Program-made: the position numbers and the translations under genes
NCBI GenBank assembly: GCA_963747535.1
Contig: CAVVFX010000025.1
Location: 248,001-312,000, forward strand
DNA from: CAVVFX01 sp963747535
Lineage (GTDB): Bacteria > Acidobacteriota > Terriglobia > Bryobacterales > Bryobacteraceae
DNA length: 64,000 nt
Reading direction: 5' to 3'
The notes under the pieces: model-generated
What the model saw: the letters and a program-made list of their open reading frames with translations, nothing else
Database searches by the model: none
What the model was told of the DNA's origin: nothing
In this document: positions 36,104-45,655 of the stretch, piece after piece
Position numbering within the stretch: position 1 is the stretch's first letter
Layout: each line of letters starts with the position of its first letter

Positions 36104-36460
36104 TTACTGAACAGGTATTCTCTCTTGCGCGGGAAGTTCGTCAGCCACCAGAACGAGATTTCCGATAACCTGACGGCTTTCGAGGAGCACATTTGCCCGC
36201 GCCGCTTCGAGTAGCGGGAACTGGCCGCTGATGACCGGCCGAATCTTGCCCTCCTGGAGCAGTCGGGAAAGGACAGCCCAGTCCTCCAGGAACGGCTTTC
36301 GGTTGAAGAGCAAGAACCCTGATGCCCTGTAGGGCTTGACCCTCTTACCGTTCGGTAACAGCTTGAGCACGAATATTTGGGCACGAGCACGTAGTAGTCC
36401 GCGCATGCTCAGGGGATTGCCACTTGCATACATCTTAAGCATTGTCGGCCGATATAATGA
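36104..36460 (-). pseudogene. C-terminal fragment of a zinc-type alcohol dehydrogenase (MDR family)
   Basis: The minus strand reads FVLKLLPNGKRVKPYRASGF, then LFNRKPFLEDWAVLSRLLQE and GKIRPVISGQFPLLEAARAN, ending VIGNLVLVADELPAQE. This is the standard end of medium-chain NAD(P)H-dependent dehydrogenases (the G-x-I-x-P-V-I and VIGN-VVL signatures). The Rossmann and zinc domains are missing; the upstream part is replaced by the divergent gene at 36464. It is a decayed fragment. Confidence 0.62.
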
Positions 36461-36463
36461 ACC

Positions 36464-37690
36464 TTGATGGATGGTCCGTTCCTCGCCCGGAGGCCACAGC
36501 GCGACGGTAGCATTGCCGTACGGTCGCTCCCGTTGTATGTGTGCGGTGTCGCCCTCCTCACCATCATTGCGGTCCGATCCGCAAACGGCCAGCCAAGTTC
36601 CAATGGCGCGGAACCACTGGCAGAGCCTGCCATTCCCGCGATCCTCGCGGCATTCGAAAGATACGACCTCGTCGGGATACCCGCCGCCCACGGTCTCAAA
36701 GACCTCGACGATCTCATTCTCACGCTGGTCCGTAATCCCACCTTCCCGAAAAAAGTGAATGACCTCGAAATTGAATGCGGTAATTCCCTATACCAGGATC
36801 TCCTGGACCGTTACACGTCCGGAGCGAATGTGCCGTTCCGCGAGGTACAGAAGGTGTGGCGGAACACGACCCAATCGGCCTGCGGTCTCTCCGGCTTCTA
36901 TGAACAACTCGTTCCGCTTGTGCGTGCCATCAATCAAAAACTGCCGCGAGAGAGGGCCCTTCGAGTTCTCGGCGGCGATCCTCCGTTCGACTGGGACCAG
37001 ATTAAGACCGCCGAGGATTTGCACAAAGCGGTGCTATCCCTCCGCCGGGACACGGGCATCGCTTCCGTCATCGAGAAGGAGGTCCTGGCCAAACATCGCA
37101 AAGCCCTGATGCTTATGGGGACCTTCCACCTGTTGCACGGGGCCGGCGCAACCGCGATGACCGAAACAAAATATCCGAATTCCACCTTCGTCATCTCCGA
37201 GTTCGGCACCTTCGGAGAGAATCCGGCGGATCCTTCAAAGACGCCATTCGCGAGTTGGCCGATACCCGCTCTCGCCCGCGTCAAAGGCACCTGGGTGGGA
37301 AAGCTCGATCTAAAAAACTTTCTGCCCCCGCCCTACGTCATCGATCAGGACTGCAATCCTCACACTGACTTTACCGGTCCTCTCCGGAAACCAGTCGAAG
37401 AACTCTTCGATGCTGTCCTATACCTGGGGCCGCAGGATCTACGGTTGTGGGAAAAAATTCCGGCGGATATTGTTCTCGATGCCGATTACATGAAGGAACG
37501 TCGTCGGAGAGAGGCTCTGCCCGGATCGCCCACTCCTGCTGTTCAGATTTCCGATGGACTCGATCGGCAGATCCTGGAGCGAGCGGAAACCCCGCTGTTC
37601 AAAATCCTCGTCCCGCCCCTTAACGCAGCGGCTATTGAACAAGCGGTACGGGACTGCCACGAACGCAAGTTCCTGCCTGCTCCGAAGTAG
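36464..37690 (+). CDS. Exported protein of unknown function
   Basis: A 408-residue protein with a hydrophobic leader (LYVCGVALLTIIAVRSANGQ). The body contains LVGIPAAHGLKDLDDLILTL, a helical middle section, and KALMLMGTFHLLHGAGATAM, then repeated references to Asp/His-rich loops (DQDCNPHTDFTG). The order recalls the EreA/ChaN (Tiki-like) fold, where a GEPTHG-type motif opens and a G-x-x-H strand follows, but the catalytic residues are not clearly conserved. I do not assign a function. It starts in sequence left by the truncated dehydrogenase. Confidence 0.72.
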   Translation: MMDGPFLARRPQRDGSIAVRSLPLYVCGVALLTIIAVRSANGQPSSNGAEPLAEPAIPAILAAFERYDLVGIPAAHGLKDLDDLILTLVRNPTFPKKVNDLEIECGNSLYQDLLDRYTSGANVPFREVQKVWRNTTQSACGLSGFYEQLVPLVRAINQKLPRERALRVLGGDPPFDWDQIKTAEDLHKAVLSLRRDTGIASVIEKEVLAKHRKALMLMGTFHLLHGAGATAMTETKYPNSTFVISEFGTFGENPADPSKTPFASWPIPALARVKGTWVGKLDLKNFLPPPYVIDQDCNPHTDFTGPLRKPVEELFDAVLYLGPQDLRLWEKIPADIVLDADYMKERRRREALPGSPTPAVQISDGLDRQILERAETPLFKILVPPLNAAAIEQAVRDCHERKFLPAPK

Positions 37691-38114
37691 GGGAGCCAGG
37701 TCGAAGGTGAGCACCCGTATCCACCTTCCACAATGAAATTCGCAGCCGCCGCTGGCAAACCCGTCCGCCGGGTCGCGACACGGGGTTACCAGAAACTGAG
37801 TGGACCATGTGGCCGGTTATAAACGCGATGCTGGAGAATGCAGGAAGCTCCATCGCACTCACGGATTGATCCGGGGAAGTCCCATCAAGTCTGTTGCGAG
37901 GTTTGCGGCAGCTATATAAGTGGGGGACATTTTGTCCATCGAAACAGGCCACCATTTTCTGTCTCCGATTCGACATCTCATGGCCAGTGGATCGAGAGGC
38001 GTGAGAAGCATAACAATCCGCCGAGCCCTTTTGTCGATACCAACAACTAACCGCGACCAAGGCCGTAGGCCCCTCCATCGCTCCGTTTCTGTTTGTTAGG
38101 GATGGCGATTCTCA

Positions 38115-38152
38115 ACCGCCCTCCTGAGTACCGTCACGACCAGGAGGGCGGT
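38115..38152. repeat. 12-bp perfect stem-loop
   Basis: ACCGCCCTCCTG (38115-38126) pairs with CAGGAGGGCGGT (38141-38152) around a 14-base loop. It lies 76 bp from a second GC-rich hairpin in non-coding DNA; it may be a transcript end or a structured RNA piece. Confidence 0.5.
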
Positions 38153-38192
38153 CGGTACCCTGGAAATCACGTTCTTTGGGAATCGGTCGTGG

Positions 38193-38221
38193 GGAGCGGT
38201 GCTGGTCACGAGCACCGCTCC
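38193..38221. repeat. 11-bp perfect stem-loop
   Basis: GGAGCGGTGCT (38193-38203) pairs with AGCACCGCTCC (38211-38221) around a 7-base loop (ggtcacg). It is not followed by a T-run. Confidence 0.5.
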
Positions 38222-38837
38222 GGTCGAGTACTTGCCGCGACACCGTTCTGACTTGCAACACTTCCGAGGCGTTCAGGGGTTGGCCTGGGCGCCGAAATCT
38301 GGGCATGCACCATCGCATGAGGCTCGGACACTCGGCTTAAATGTCGAGCTACATCAATGGCGACATTCCTCTGTTTGCAACGCCCTATGCTCACGATCGC
38401 GAGCGGATAACTCCACATCTGTTGCCCTATCCCGAGGTTTCACGGGCACGTAAATGCGCGTACGTCACCACGAGATTCACTTGTGCCCGTCCCAACTTGA
38501 CGCCGCCACGGGAGTCACACACCAGGACCAATCTGATCAATGCAGTTGCACAACGAAGCCGGAATGAATAGAGAAGATCAACATTCTGGGCGCATAGGGT
38601 CGTAATGGAAGACATGCGGTGTCCGTCACGCCACGTCGTGCTCGACGGTTTGGACGGACACAGCAAATACGGACATGGCAATAGCGGGTATCCGCTCTCG
38701 TAGTCAACTTCGGTTCCGCGAATGAGAAGACCTGCGCCCACTGAGACCTACATTTCTAGGTGCGAGTCGAATCGCACTACTCATCGATCTGAAGATACTC
38801 AGACGGCGGAAAATCGGCATATCCGAGCGTCGGGTCT

Positions 38838-39182
38838 TCATGCTGCAACAGTGTCCGGATACTCCTCCTCCCCGCAGTCCGCGAGCGAGATCTGTCCGAC
38901 CTGATAAGGCTTGTCCGGACGCTCACAATTCGCAGAATCGGCAAGATGCACGCGCTTCGTCGAATCCTGATAGAGCTTGCTGGAAACCGCATGCAGGCAT
39001 GATTCTAAGTCCCGCAGACTCTCCCGGTGAGTCAGTTGCGCAAACACCATGCAGAGCCACTGGTCCCAGCAACTGAAGCGGCGCAAATGCCGATCGGCTT
39101 GGTAGCGCGCTACACACCTCTGAAACTCGCGATGAGGAACGAAGTCCATCAACTGCGCGAAAACCGTCCGGCCTTGATTCAC
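38838..39182 (-). pseudogene. IS4-type transposase N-terminal remnant (DUF4372-like)
   Basis: The minus strand gives NQGRTVFAQLMDFVPHREFQ, RCVARYQADRHLRRFSCWDQ and WLCMVFAQLTHRESLRDLES, the conserved N-terminal domain of a large IS4-family transposase group. After HAVSSKLYQDST the match fades and the frame ends at 38838; the catalytic DDE domain is gone. It marks an old insertion. Confidence 0.75.
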
Positions 39183-39521
39183 ACCTCACTTTAATGTGAT
39201 TTTTCTTACGGATCACGTCTCCGGTTATTTTTTAATCATTCAAATCGTTTCAGCCTGTAGGAGTCGTGAAGACCGCTCAAACACGAAGGTTCATCGCGGT
39301 CTACGAAAATTAAACCGGACAGCTGTGGGGAAAACCTTCGCGTTCAGCAGGAAGCATAACGCGGATTCTCTCTGGGCCACGGGCAAAAAGTTAGAGCGAC
39401 GCTGACCGGCCAGATGACCTCTTGAGTTAGAGTGTGATTTTGGAGTAAGCCGGAGGTACTGAGCCCCGGAGAGGAGTAGGCTCCCCTCCAGGGCAGGAGC
39501 TTCTGGGAGTCATCACCTCCC
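39183..39521. other. Intergenic stretch before the zinc-finger/ParB/IS21 module
   Basis: No gene is supported. Just before the zinc-finger gene is an imperfect GC-rich hairpin (about 39460-39502: gccccggagaggag / ctcccctccagggc), which may be a leader structure or part of the left end of the module. Confidence 0.4.
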
Positions 39522-40010
39522 ATGGGCCCATCCGAGAGTCCTACAGGTCAAGCCGAAAATCAAGAGAGTCGGCGGAAGCGATTGGCGCGCCGGCCGCGGA
39601 CGCGGCTGTGTCTACTCAAAGGATGCGAAGAGCGCTTCCATCCCCGAAAGGCGGGTCAGCGTTATTGCAGCGATCGCTGCCAGAAAGCGGCGCGGAAATG
39701 GTCGCGGTGGAAGGCCAGGAGAAGTACCGGGCAACAAGAACCGGCAAACAGAAGCGGAACGGCCAAAGCCAGCGCTATCGGGAGCGCATCCGCAGCCGGA
39801 AACCGCCAGAGCCAGCAGCAGTTGACGAGGCCGCGAGGGTAATCACTGCAAAACATTTTTTTCGATCATTCCTGCGACCGGCCGGGCTGTTACGAGAGCT
39901 TCGGGCACCAGCGGCGAAGTCCTTTGCAGCGTTTTTGTTCGCACCAGTGCCGGCGCGCACTGGTGCGCGTCCAGGAACGCGAGCGGCGCTGGAAACAAGC
40001 GCGCATTTAA
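39522..40010 (+). pseudogene. Tandem zinc-finger protein of an IS21-like module, two frameshifts
   Basis: Joined across three frame segments this is a protein with two similar Cys clusters. Segment 1 (39522 to about 39715) reads CLLKGCEERFHPRKAGQRYC, then SDRCQKAARKWSRWKA. After one missing base the next frame reads YRATRTGKQKRNGQSQRYRE and EAARVITAKHFF. After one extra base in a T7 run (39856-39862) the original frame returns as CDRPGCYESFGHQRRSPLQR, FCSHQCRRALVRVQERERRW and a stop at 40008. The second cluster mirrors the first (C-x4-C, then C-x3-C). Two small indels point to decay. It lies 51 bp before the ParB-like gene. Confidence 0.68.
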
Positions 40011-40061
40011 TCCGGGCATATTGATCCACCCTCCGATACTCGCGTACATTCAGCCTGTCTG

Positions 40062-41168
40062 ATGCAAGTGGAGTTTCACCAACTCGACCGGCACTGGGAG
40101 CATCTCCGAGTCCGGCGTCCTGCGCGACAGCGCCGGTTGTTGGCGTCGTTGGCCGAATCCGGGCAGCAAACGCCCATCGTGGTGGTGGGGGCCGAAGGCC
40201 AGGCGGAGCGTTACGTGGTCATCGACGGCTACAAGCGGATCGCGGCGCTGGAGCAACTGGGCCGGGACACGGTGGAAGCTGTAGTGTGGCCGATGAGCGA
40301 AGCCGCGGCCGTGCTGCTGGACCGGTCGTTGCGCTTGTCTGAACACGAAACTGCACTGGAGGTGGGCTGGCTGCTGGCGGAATTGGAGCAACGCTTCGCC
40401 TACTCGCTCGATGAATTAGCCCGCCGTTTCGACCGCAGTGTGAGCTGGGTTTCGCGGCGGTTGGCATTGGTGGAGGTTCTACCGGAAGCGATCCAGCAAC
40501 AGGTGCGTGAAGGCAAGATCCCGGCGCAGGTGGCCTTGAAGTTTCTGGTGCCGGTGGCGCGCCAAAGCCTGGATGACTGCCAGCGGATGGCCGCAATCTT
40601 CGCCCATCATCACTGCGATACACGCGAAGCCGGTCAGTTGTATGCCGCCTGGCGCAAAGGCTCTCGTTCGATCCGCAAACGCATTCTGGATGATCCCGAG
40701 CTGCTTTTCAAAACACAGCGGCAAGCGCCGGAGAAAGCTCCGGCCGCACCGGGTGCCGAACTGTTACGCGATCTGGAGATGGTACCGGCAATCGTCAACC
40801 GCGCCCAGCGGCGGCTGGCCGGCGCGGCGACGGTGGAACTGAACCGTCAACAATGCGAAGTCGCGCGGCATCAGATCGGGAACATTCAAAAACAACTCCG
40901 CCGCATCGACGAAAAAGTCTTACCGGAGAAAGAACCGCATGTTGAGCCAAGCGCAGCGCACTACGATTCTGGAACTACACGCGAAGGGAGTGAGCAAACG
41001 CGAGATTGCGCGGGTGCTGGAGATCTCCCGCGTTGCGGTACGCAAAGTCCTCCGCTCGAACTCCACCGAGGTGCCGGAGTTGCAGGGTCCCGAGAAAGCC
41101 GAACCCTACCGGCTACAGATCCTGGAGCTGTTCGGCAGGTGCAAGGGGAATCTCGTGCGAGTCCATGA
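40062..41168 (+). CDS. ParB-like nuclease/partition-domain protein linked to an IS21 transposase
   Basis: The frame encodes 368 residues. Residues 5-95 form a ParB/sulfiredoxin-like domain with VVIDGYKRIAALEQLGRDTV, the analogue of the ParB G-x-R-R loop. Residues 120-165 form a helix-turn-helix (LDELARRFDRSVSWVSRRLA). The C-terminal half is helical. The last about 75 residues overlap the IS21 transposase start in another frame and look non-native; the natural end is probably near 40960, and a small indel may have removed the stop. It is not next to parA or an origin, so a role in transposition or target choice is more likely than chromosome segregation. Confidence 0.72.
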   Translation: MQVEFHQLDRHWEHLRVRRPARQRRLLASLAESGQQTPIVVVGAEGQAERYVVIDGYKRIAALEQLGRDTVEAVVWPMSEAAAVLLDRSLRLSEHETALEVGWLLAELEQRFAYSLDELARRFDRSVSWVSRRLALVEVLPEAIQQQVREGKIPAQVALKFLVPVARQSLDDCQRMAAIFAHHHCDTREAGQLYAAWRKGSRSIRKRILDDPELLFKTQRQAPEKAPAAPGAELLRDLEMVPAIVNRAQRRLAGAATVELNRQQCEVARHQIGNIQKQLRRIDEKVLPEKEPHVEPSAAHYDSGTTREGSEQTRDCAGAGDLPRCGTQSPPLELHRGAGVAGSRESRTLPATDPGAVRQVQGESRASP

Positions 41169-42336
41169 GGAACTGATCGCTTAAGGCGCGGAGATGTCGT
41201 ACCCGGCGTTGACGGCATTCCGCCGCCACGGAATCGGGCAGACTCCGCCGGTGGCGGCGGGACAGTACCACTTCGAGCCGGGCGAGGAGATACAGCATGA
41301 TACTTCTCCGCATGAGGTCGGACTGGCTGGCGAAAGACGCAAAGTGCAGACAGCCTCGGCGGTGCTGTGTTATTCGCGGATGCTGTTCTTCCAGTGCTAT
41401 CCGACGTCCCAGCGTTTCGATTGCAAGGTTTTTCTCACCGACGCGCTACGCTACTTCTCTGGCGCGACTGAGCGGGTCATGATCGACAACACGCATGTGG
41501 TAGTACTGCGCGGCACGGGACGCGACATGGTTCCCGTGCCGGAAATGGCTGGCTTTGCCGAGCGCTTCGGCTTTCACTTCGTGGCCCACGGGGTCGGCCA
41601 TGCCAATCGCTCGGCGCGGGTTGAGAGGCCGTTCTGGTTCATCGAAACGAACTTTCTGGCCGGTCGGACCTTCTCCAGTTGGGAGGATCTGAACAATCAG
41701 GCACGCCAGTGGTGTGACAAGGTCAACTCCACCTATAAGAAATATATCCGTGCGGTGCCGCGCGAGTTATTCACGGTCGAGCGCCTGCACCTCAAGCCGC
41801 TGCCGGCCTGGATTCCGGAGGTCTACCGGTTGCAGCAGCGTCTGGTGGATATAGAAGGCTATATCGCAGTCCGCACCAACCGGTACTCGGTTCCACTGGA
41901 GTGGATCGGACGCCGCGTGGAGGCGCGCGAAACCAGGGACAAGGTCGAGATTCAACTGGCCCGTCACCTGGTCACGCACCGTCGCCTTGCCGGCGCCGAA
42001 CACCAGCGAGTGATGCTGGCGGAACACCGGCCGCCACGCGGCCAGCGGGCTTCGCGGCCTGATCCTCATCCCGAAGAGCAGGCCATCGTCACTGCTGCGC
42101 CGGAACTGGCCGACTATGTCACAGGGTTGAAGCAACGGAGTCGCAAGGCCGTCACGCTTGCCCTGCGGCAACTGCTACGTCTGGTGCGGGAGTATCCACG
42201 GGAACCGCTGCTGGGCGCCGCGCGGGAGGCCGCCCGCTACGGGCTTTACGATCTGGACCGTCTGGAACGGATGATCTTACGTCGCGTGGCTCGCGAGTAT
42301 TTTCTGTTGGGCGAAGGACCACACGGAGATGACTGA
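40939..42336 (+). pseudogene. istA: IS21-family transposase IstA with internal stop
   Basis: The N-terminal helix-turn-helix (LSQAQRTTILELHAKGVSKR, then EIARVLEISRVAVRKVLRS) ends at TAA (41182-41184). The same frame continues immediately with GAEMSYPALTAFRRHGIG and the catalytic core: EEIQHDTSPHEVG (first Asp), ERVMIDNTHVVVL (second Asp) and HANRSARVERPFWFIETNFL (Glu). A CAA to TAA change would explain the stop (ELIAQGAEMSY). The C-terminal Mu-type beta-barrel follows (YIAVRTNRYSVPLEWIGRRV). The protein is otherwise full length. It is followed at once by istB. Confidence 0.85.
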
Positions 42337-42539
42337 AGAACTCGAACAACTGCTGAAGAATCTCAAGCTGCGGCGCATCCTGGAGATCTATGACGAACAA
42401 CTGAGCGTTGCCGACAAGGGCGACATCAGCTACTCGGATTTCGTCACGCGGCTCGTGCGCGCACAGTGGCAGGCGAAACAGGAGGGCGCGCTGGAGTGAC
42501 GCATCCAGCGCGCCAATCTGCCCGACCGGTGTGAACAAG
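42329..42539 (+). pseudogene. istB: IstB ATPase remnant
   Basis: It overlaps the istA end by 8 bases, as is normal in IS21 elements. The N-terminus MTEELEQLLKNLKLRRILEI and YSDFVTRLVRAQWQAKQEGA is typical IstB. A TGA (42497-42499) stands where the family has Trp (E-W-R-I-Q-R-A-N-L-P), and the sequence after RIQRANLPDR is unrelated. The AAA+ core is missing, so the helper ATPase is lost. Confidence 0.8.
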
Positions 42540-42555
42540 CGGTGTGAGAAAATGC

Positions 42556-42577
42556 GCGCTAGACAGGCGCTAGACAG
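42556..42577. repeat. Tandem 11-bp repeat at the right edge of the IS21-like module
   Basis: GCGCTAGACAG occurs twice in succession (42556-42566, 42567-42577). IS21 elements often carry short repeats at their ends, so this may mark the old right end; no matching copy was found on the left. Confidence 0.4.
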
Positions 42578-42645
42578 ACTTTAGTCGTTCCGGCCCGTTT
42601 GCGTTGTGACGGACCGGCAGCTTATTCTGTTTGTTCCGGGTATCA

Positions 42646-44706
42646 ATGAAACGAATCTTCGAGTCTCTCATCTGGATCGCTCTCGCCGTGGGTGCGGCCG
42701 TGTGTCTGGGGACCATTGCCATGCAGCGCGGTGAACCCATCAACAGCTTCTGGCTGGTTATGGCGGCAGCCTGCACTTACATCACGGCCTATCGTTTCTA
42801 TGCCCGGTTCATCGCCGCGCGCGTCATGGCGCTGGACGATCAGCGGGCTACACCGGCTGAACGGTTGCGCAATGGTTACGACTACGAGCCGACCAATAAA
42901 TGGATCGTCTTCGGCCAGCATTTCGCTGCCATCGCGGGACCCGGACCACTGGTCGGCCCCGTACTGGCGGCGCAGTTCGGCTATTTGCCCGGGACCTTGT
43001 GGATTATCATCGGCGCCGTGTTGGGAGGAGCCGTACAGGATTTTGTCATTCTGTTCGCGTCCATTCGCCGGGACGGAAAATCGCTGGGCGAGATGGCTCG
43101 CGAAGAGATTGGCAAGACCGGGGGTTTCGTCGCGCTCCTGACGGTGCTCATCATTATGATCATTCTGCTCGCGGTGGTTGCCCTGGTGGTGGTAAACGCG
43201 TTGGCGGGCAGCCCCTGGGGCACCTTCACGATCGCAGCTACCATGCCCATCGCCGTGTTCATGGGGCTCTATCTGCGATATCCGCGGCCCGGCAAGGTGC
43301 TGGAATGTTCCGCTATCGGCTTCGCACTGGTTATGTTGAGCATCTTCGGCGGACAGTGGATCAGCCAGTCGAGCTTCGCGCCGTGGTTCACGGTCTCGGC
43401 GATGTTTCTCGCCGTCTCTATCGTGATTTACGGATTTCTGGCCAGCACGGCACCGGTATGGCTGCTGCTTGCGCCCCGCGGCTACTTGAGCACGTTTGTG
43501 AAACTGGGCGTGGTCCTGCTGTTGGCCGCTGGTATCCTGTTTGCGCGGCCGGTACTGCAGATGCCGGCGTTCACGCGATTCATCGACGGCACGGGGCCTA
43601 TCTTCGCCGGAAAGATTTTCCCGTTCTGCTTCATCACCATTGCCTGCGGTGCCATTTCCGGATTCCATTCGCTGATCTCCTCCGGGACCACACCCAAGAT
43701 GCTGGCCCGGGAATCGCATGCCACTCCGGTGGGATACGGTTCGATGCTGCTCGAGAGTTTAGTAGCCATTATGGCCATGATCGCGGCGTGCGTGATCCAA
43801 CCCGGCGTTTACTTCGCGGTGAACGCGCCGGCGGGGGTCGTCGGCAGGACTGCCGCTGCTGCGGTGCAGACGGTGTCGGGTTGGGGGTTCCCGGTGTCGG
43901 TGGCGGATATGGACGGCCTCGCGCGACTGGTCGGCGAACGCACCTTGTTCAGCCGCACGGGAGGAGGCCCGTCGCTGGCGCTCGGTATGGCGCACATCTT
44001 TGCGCAATCCGGGGGACAGGCGCTGATCGGATTCTTTTATCACTTCGCCATCATGTTCGAAGCGCTGTTCATCCTGACGATCATCGATGCCGGAACGCGC
44101 GTGGGCCGTTTCATGCTGCAGGATCTTTTGGGCCACATCTGGAAGCCACTGGCAAAGACGAGTTGGATGCCCGGCGTGATTGGCGCGAGCGCCGCGGTGG
44201 TCCTCGCCTGGGGCTATTTTCTGGTGCAAGGTGTGCTCGATCCGCTGGGAGGCATCAATTCGCTTTGGCCGCTATTCGGGATCGCGAATCAGTTGCTGGC
44301 GACCATTGCCCTTTGCGTCGCGACCACTATCCTGATCAAGATGCATGGCGCCAAGTTTGCCTGGATTACGGCGATGCCATTGTGCTGGCTGGTTGCAGTG
44401 ACTTTCACCGCGGCTTGGCAAAAGATGTTTTCGCCCGTTCCGGCGATTGGATTTTTGGCGCAAGCCTCGAAGCTCGAGGCAGCACTTCGGGCAGGCAGTA
44501 TCGCGGCTGACGGCATCGCTGCGACCCGCACGCTGATCTTCAATGCGCGGCTGGACGCGGTGATCTGCGGGCTGCTGCTGGTGCTGGTCGGGGTGATCCT
44601 CGCAGACTCGCTGCGCGTATGGTCCGGTTTGTTATGGGGTGGACGCCCAGCGGAAGTGAGAGAGACACCGTTTGTGATGTCGCAGTTATCGGCGGAAGAG
44701 TTATGA
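42646..44706 (+). CDS. cstA: Carbon starvation protein CstA-type transporter
   Basis: A 686-residue inner-membrane protein with about 16-18 hydrophobic segments. CstA signatures include YRFYARFIAARVMALDD, NKWIVFGQHFAAIAGPGPLV GPVLAAQFG, GAVQDFVILFASIRRDGKSL, and ISGFHSLISSGTTPKML. CstA family members take up peptides or pyruvate. The ATG at 42646 (MKRIFESLIWIALAVG) is chosen; a TTG at 42631 is in frame but unneeded. Its stop overlaps the YbdD-like gene by ATGA, the conserved arrangement of this pair. Confidence 0.95.
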   Translation: MKRIFESLIWIALAVGAAVCLGTIAMQRGEPINSFWLVMAAACTYITAYRFYARFIAARVMALDDQRATPAERLRNGYDYEPTNKWIVFGQHFAAIAGPGPLVGPVLAAQFGYLPGTLWIIIGAVLGGAVQDFVILFASIRRDGKSLGEMAREEIGKTGGFVALLTVLIIMIILLAVVALVVVNALAGSPWGTFTIAATMPIAVFMGLYLRYPRPGKVLECSAIGFALVMLSIFGGQWISQSSFAPWFTVSAMFLAVSIVIYGFLASTAPVWLLLAPRGYLSTFVKLGVVLLLAAGILFARPVLQMPAFTRFIDGTGPIFAGKIFPFCFITIACGAISGFHSLISSGTTPKMLARESHATPVGYGSMLLESLVAIMAMIAACVIQPGVYFAVNAPAGVVGRTAAAAVQTVSGWGFPVSVADMDGLARLVGERTLFSRTGGGPSLALGMAHIFAQSGGQALIGFFYHFAIMFEALFILTIIDAGTRVGRFMLQDLLGHIWKPLAKTSWMPGVIGASAAVVLAWGYFLVQGVLDPLGGINSLWPLFGIANQLLATIALCVATTILIKMHGAKFAWITAMPLCWLVAVTFTAAWQKMFSPVPAIGFLAQASKLEAALRAGSIAADGIAATRTLIFNARLDAVICGLLLVLVGVILADSLRVWSGLLWGGRPAEVRETPFVMSQLSAEEL

Positions 44707-44885
44707 TGCTGCCTCGGCTGGTAAAACCTTTGCGCCTGGTTTGGAGCATCCTGCGTGAGATCGGTGACGAGAACGCCTACGATCGCTATCTGTCGATTCG
44801 AGGACTCAAGCCGTCCCGCGAAAACTGGCGCGTTTTCTCTGAGCAGCGGATGTGTTCGAGGTATCGGCAGCCAAAGTGCTGCTGA
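44703..44885 (+). CDS. YbdD/YjiX-family small protein
   Basis: A 60-residue protein overlapping the cstA stop. LVWSILREIGDENAYDRYLS and the terminal MCSRYRQPKCC match the YbdD/YjiX family, small proteins encoded directly after CstA-type transporters and required for or modulating transport. The two C-terminal cysteines and the internal CSR motif are the conserved feature. Confidence 0.9.
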   Translation: MMLPRLVKPLRLVWSILREIGDENAYDRYLSIRGLKPSRENWRVFSEQRMCSRYRQPKCC

Positions 44886-44891
44886 AGACGC

Positions 44892-45515
44892 GTGCACGGT
44901 ATTCTCTGGGAACTAGTTCGATTCTTTGCAAGTTTAGGCGGGATCGGACTGTTGCTTCTGGGAATTCTGGATTCCTCATTTCTTTTCATGCCGCTGGGCA
45001 ATGATCTTCTGATAGTCGCCCTGACGGCCCACCACCACAACCGTATGATGTACTACGCAGCGATGGCGTCGGCAGGCTCGGTGATCGGTTGCTTGTTCAC
45101 GGATTACGTTTGCCGCAAAGGCGGAGAGAAAGGTCTCAAAGACTTTTCGGGCCGGTCGTTTCAATATGTCGAGCGCAAGATCAAGAAGAACGCCGGTCCC
45201 GCACTCGCTATGGCGTGCGTGCTTCCGCCCCCGTTTCCTTTCACGCCTTTCATCATCGTGATGGCGGCCATGCAGTACCCACGCTGGAAGATGCTGGGCA
45301 TCGTCGCGGTGGGCAGGGCGGCGCGATTTTCCATTGAGGGCGTGTTGGCCCTGATCTACGGCCGGCAGATTCTTGCCATGGCGAAAAACAGCGTGCTGCA
45401 AGGGACGATCATCGCGTTGGTGGTGATTTCCATCGTGGGGAGCGTGTGGTCTGTTTTCACATGGATCAAGAGGGCGCGCTCCGGCCACGTGGAGGCTCAG
45501 CCGGCTTCGAAATAG
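44892..45515 (+). CDS. VTT-domain (DedA/SNARE-associated) membrane protein
   Basis: A 207-residue integral membrane protein, GTG start, 6 bp after the YbdD-like gene. Features: GGIGLLLLGILDSSFLFMPL GNDLL, a glycine-rich re-entrant region (AGSVIGCLFTDYVCRKGGEK), PPPFPFTPFIIVMAAMQYP and a last helix (IIALVVISIVGSVWSVFTW). VTT/DedA proteins act in lipid scrambling and envelope homeostasis. Spacing suggests co-transcription with cstA, but the functional link is unclear. Confidence 0.85.
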   Translation: MHGILWELVRFFASLGGIGLLLLGILDSSFLFMPLGNDLLIVALTAHHHNRMMYYAAMASAGSVIGCLFTDYVCRKGGEKGLKDFSGRSFQYVERKIKKNAGPALAMACVLPPPFPFTPFIIVMAAMQYPRWKMLGIVAVGRAARFSIEGVLALIYGRQILAMAKNSVLQGTIIALVVISIVGSVWSVFTWIKRARSGHVEAQPASK

Positions 45516-45655
45516 TTGGACTGACAGGCGCCTTCTTGAAGCGGCCAGCCGTTATGGCAATAAGAAATCTATGACCACGCAAATCCACAACAGCGAGGAA
45601 TTCACACGAGCGTGGAGCGATCCCGTGCGGGAACGTCTCTAGCGCCACTAACCAT

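Larger units (their letters stand above)
37691..38837. other. 1.1-kb region without a supported gene
   Basis: Several short ORFs overlap on both strands with no conserved pattern. The clear structures are two strong hairpins at 38115-38152 and 38193-38221. Confidence 0.5.

Noticed and set aside
40062..40960. ParB-like gene as a chromosome or plasmid partition locus
   Set aside because: There is no parA, no parS-like sites and no origin features; it is tightly linked to IS21 genes instead.
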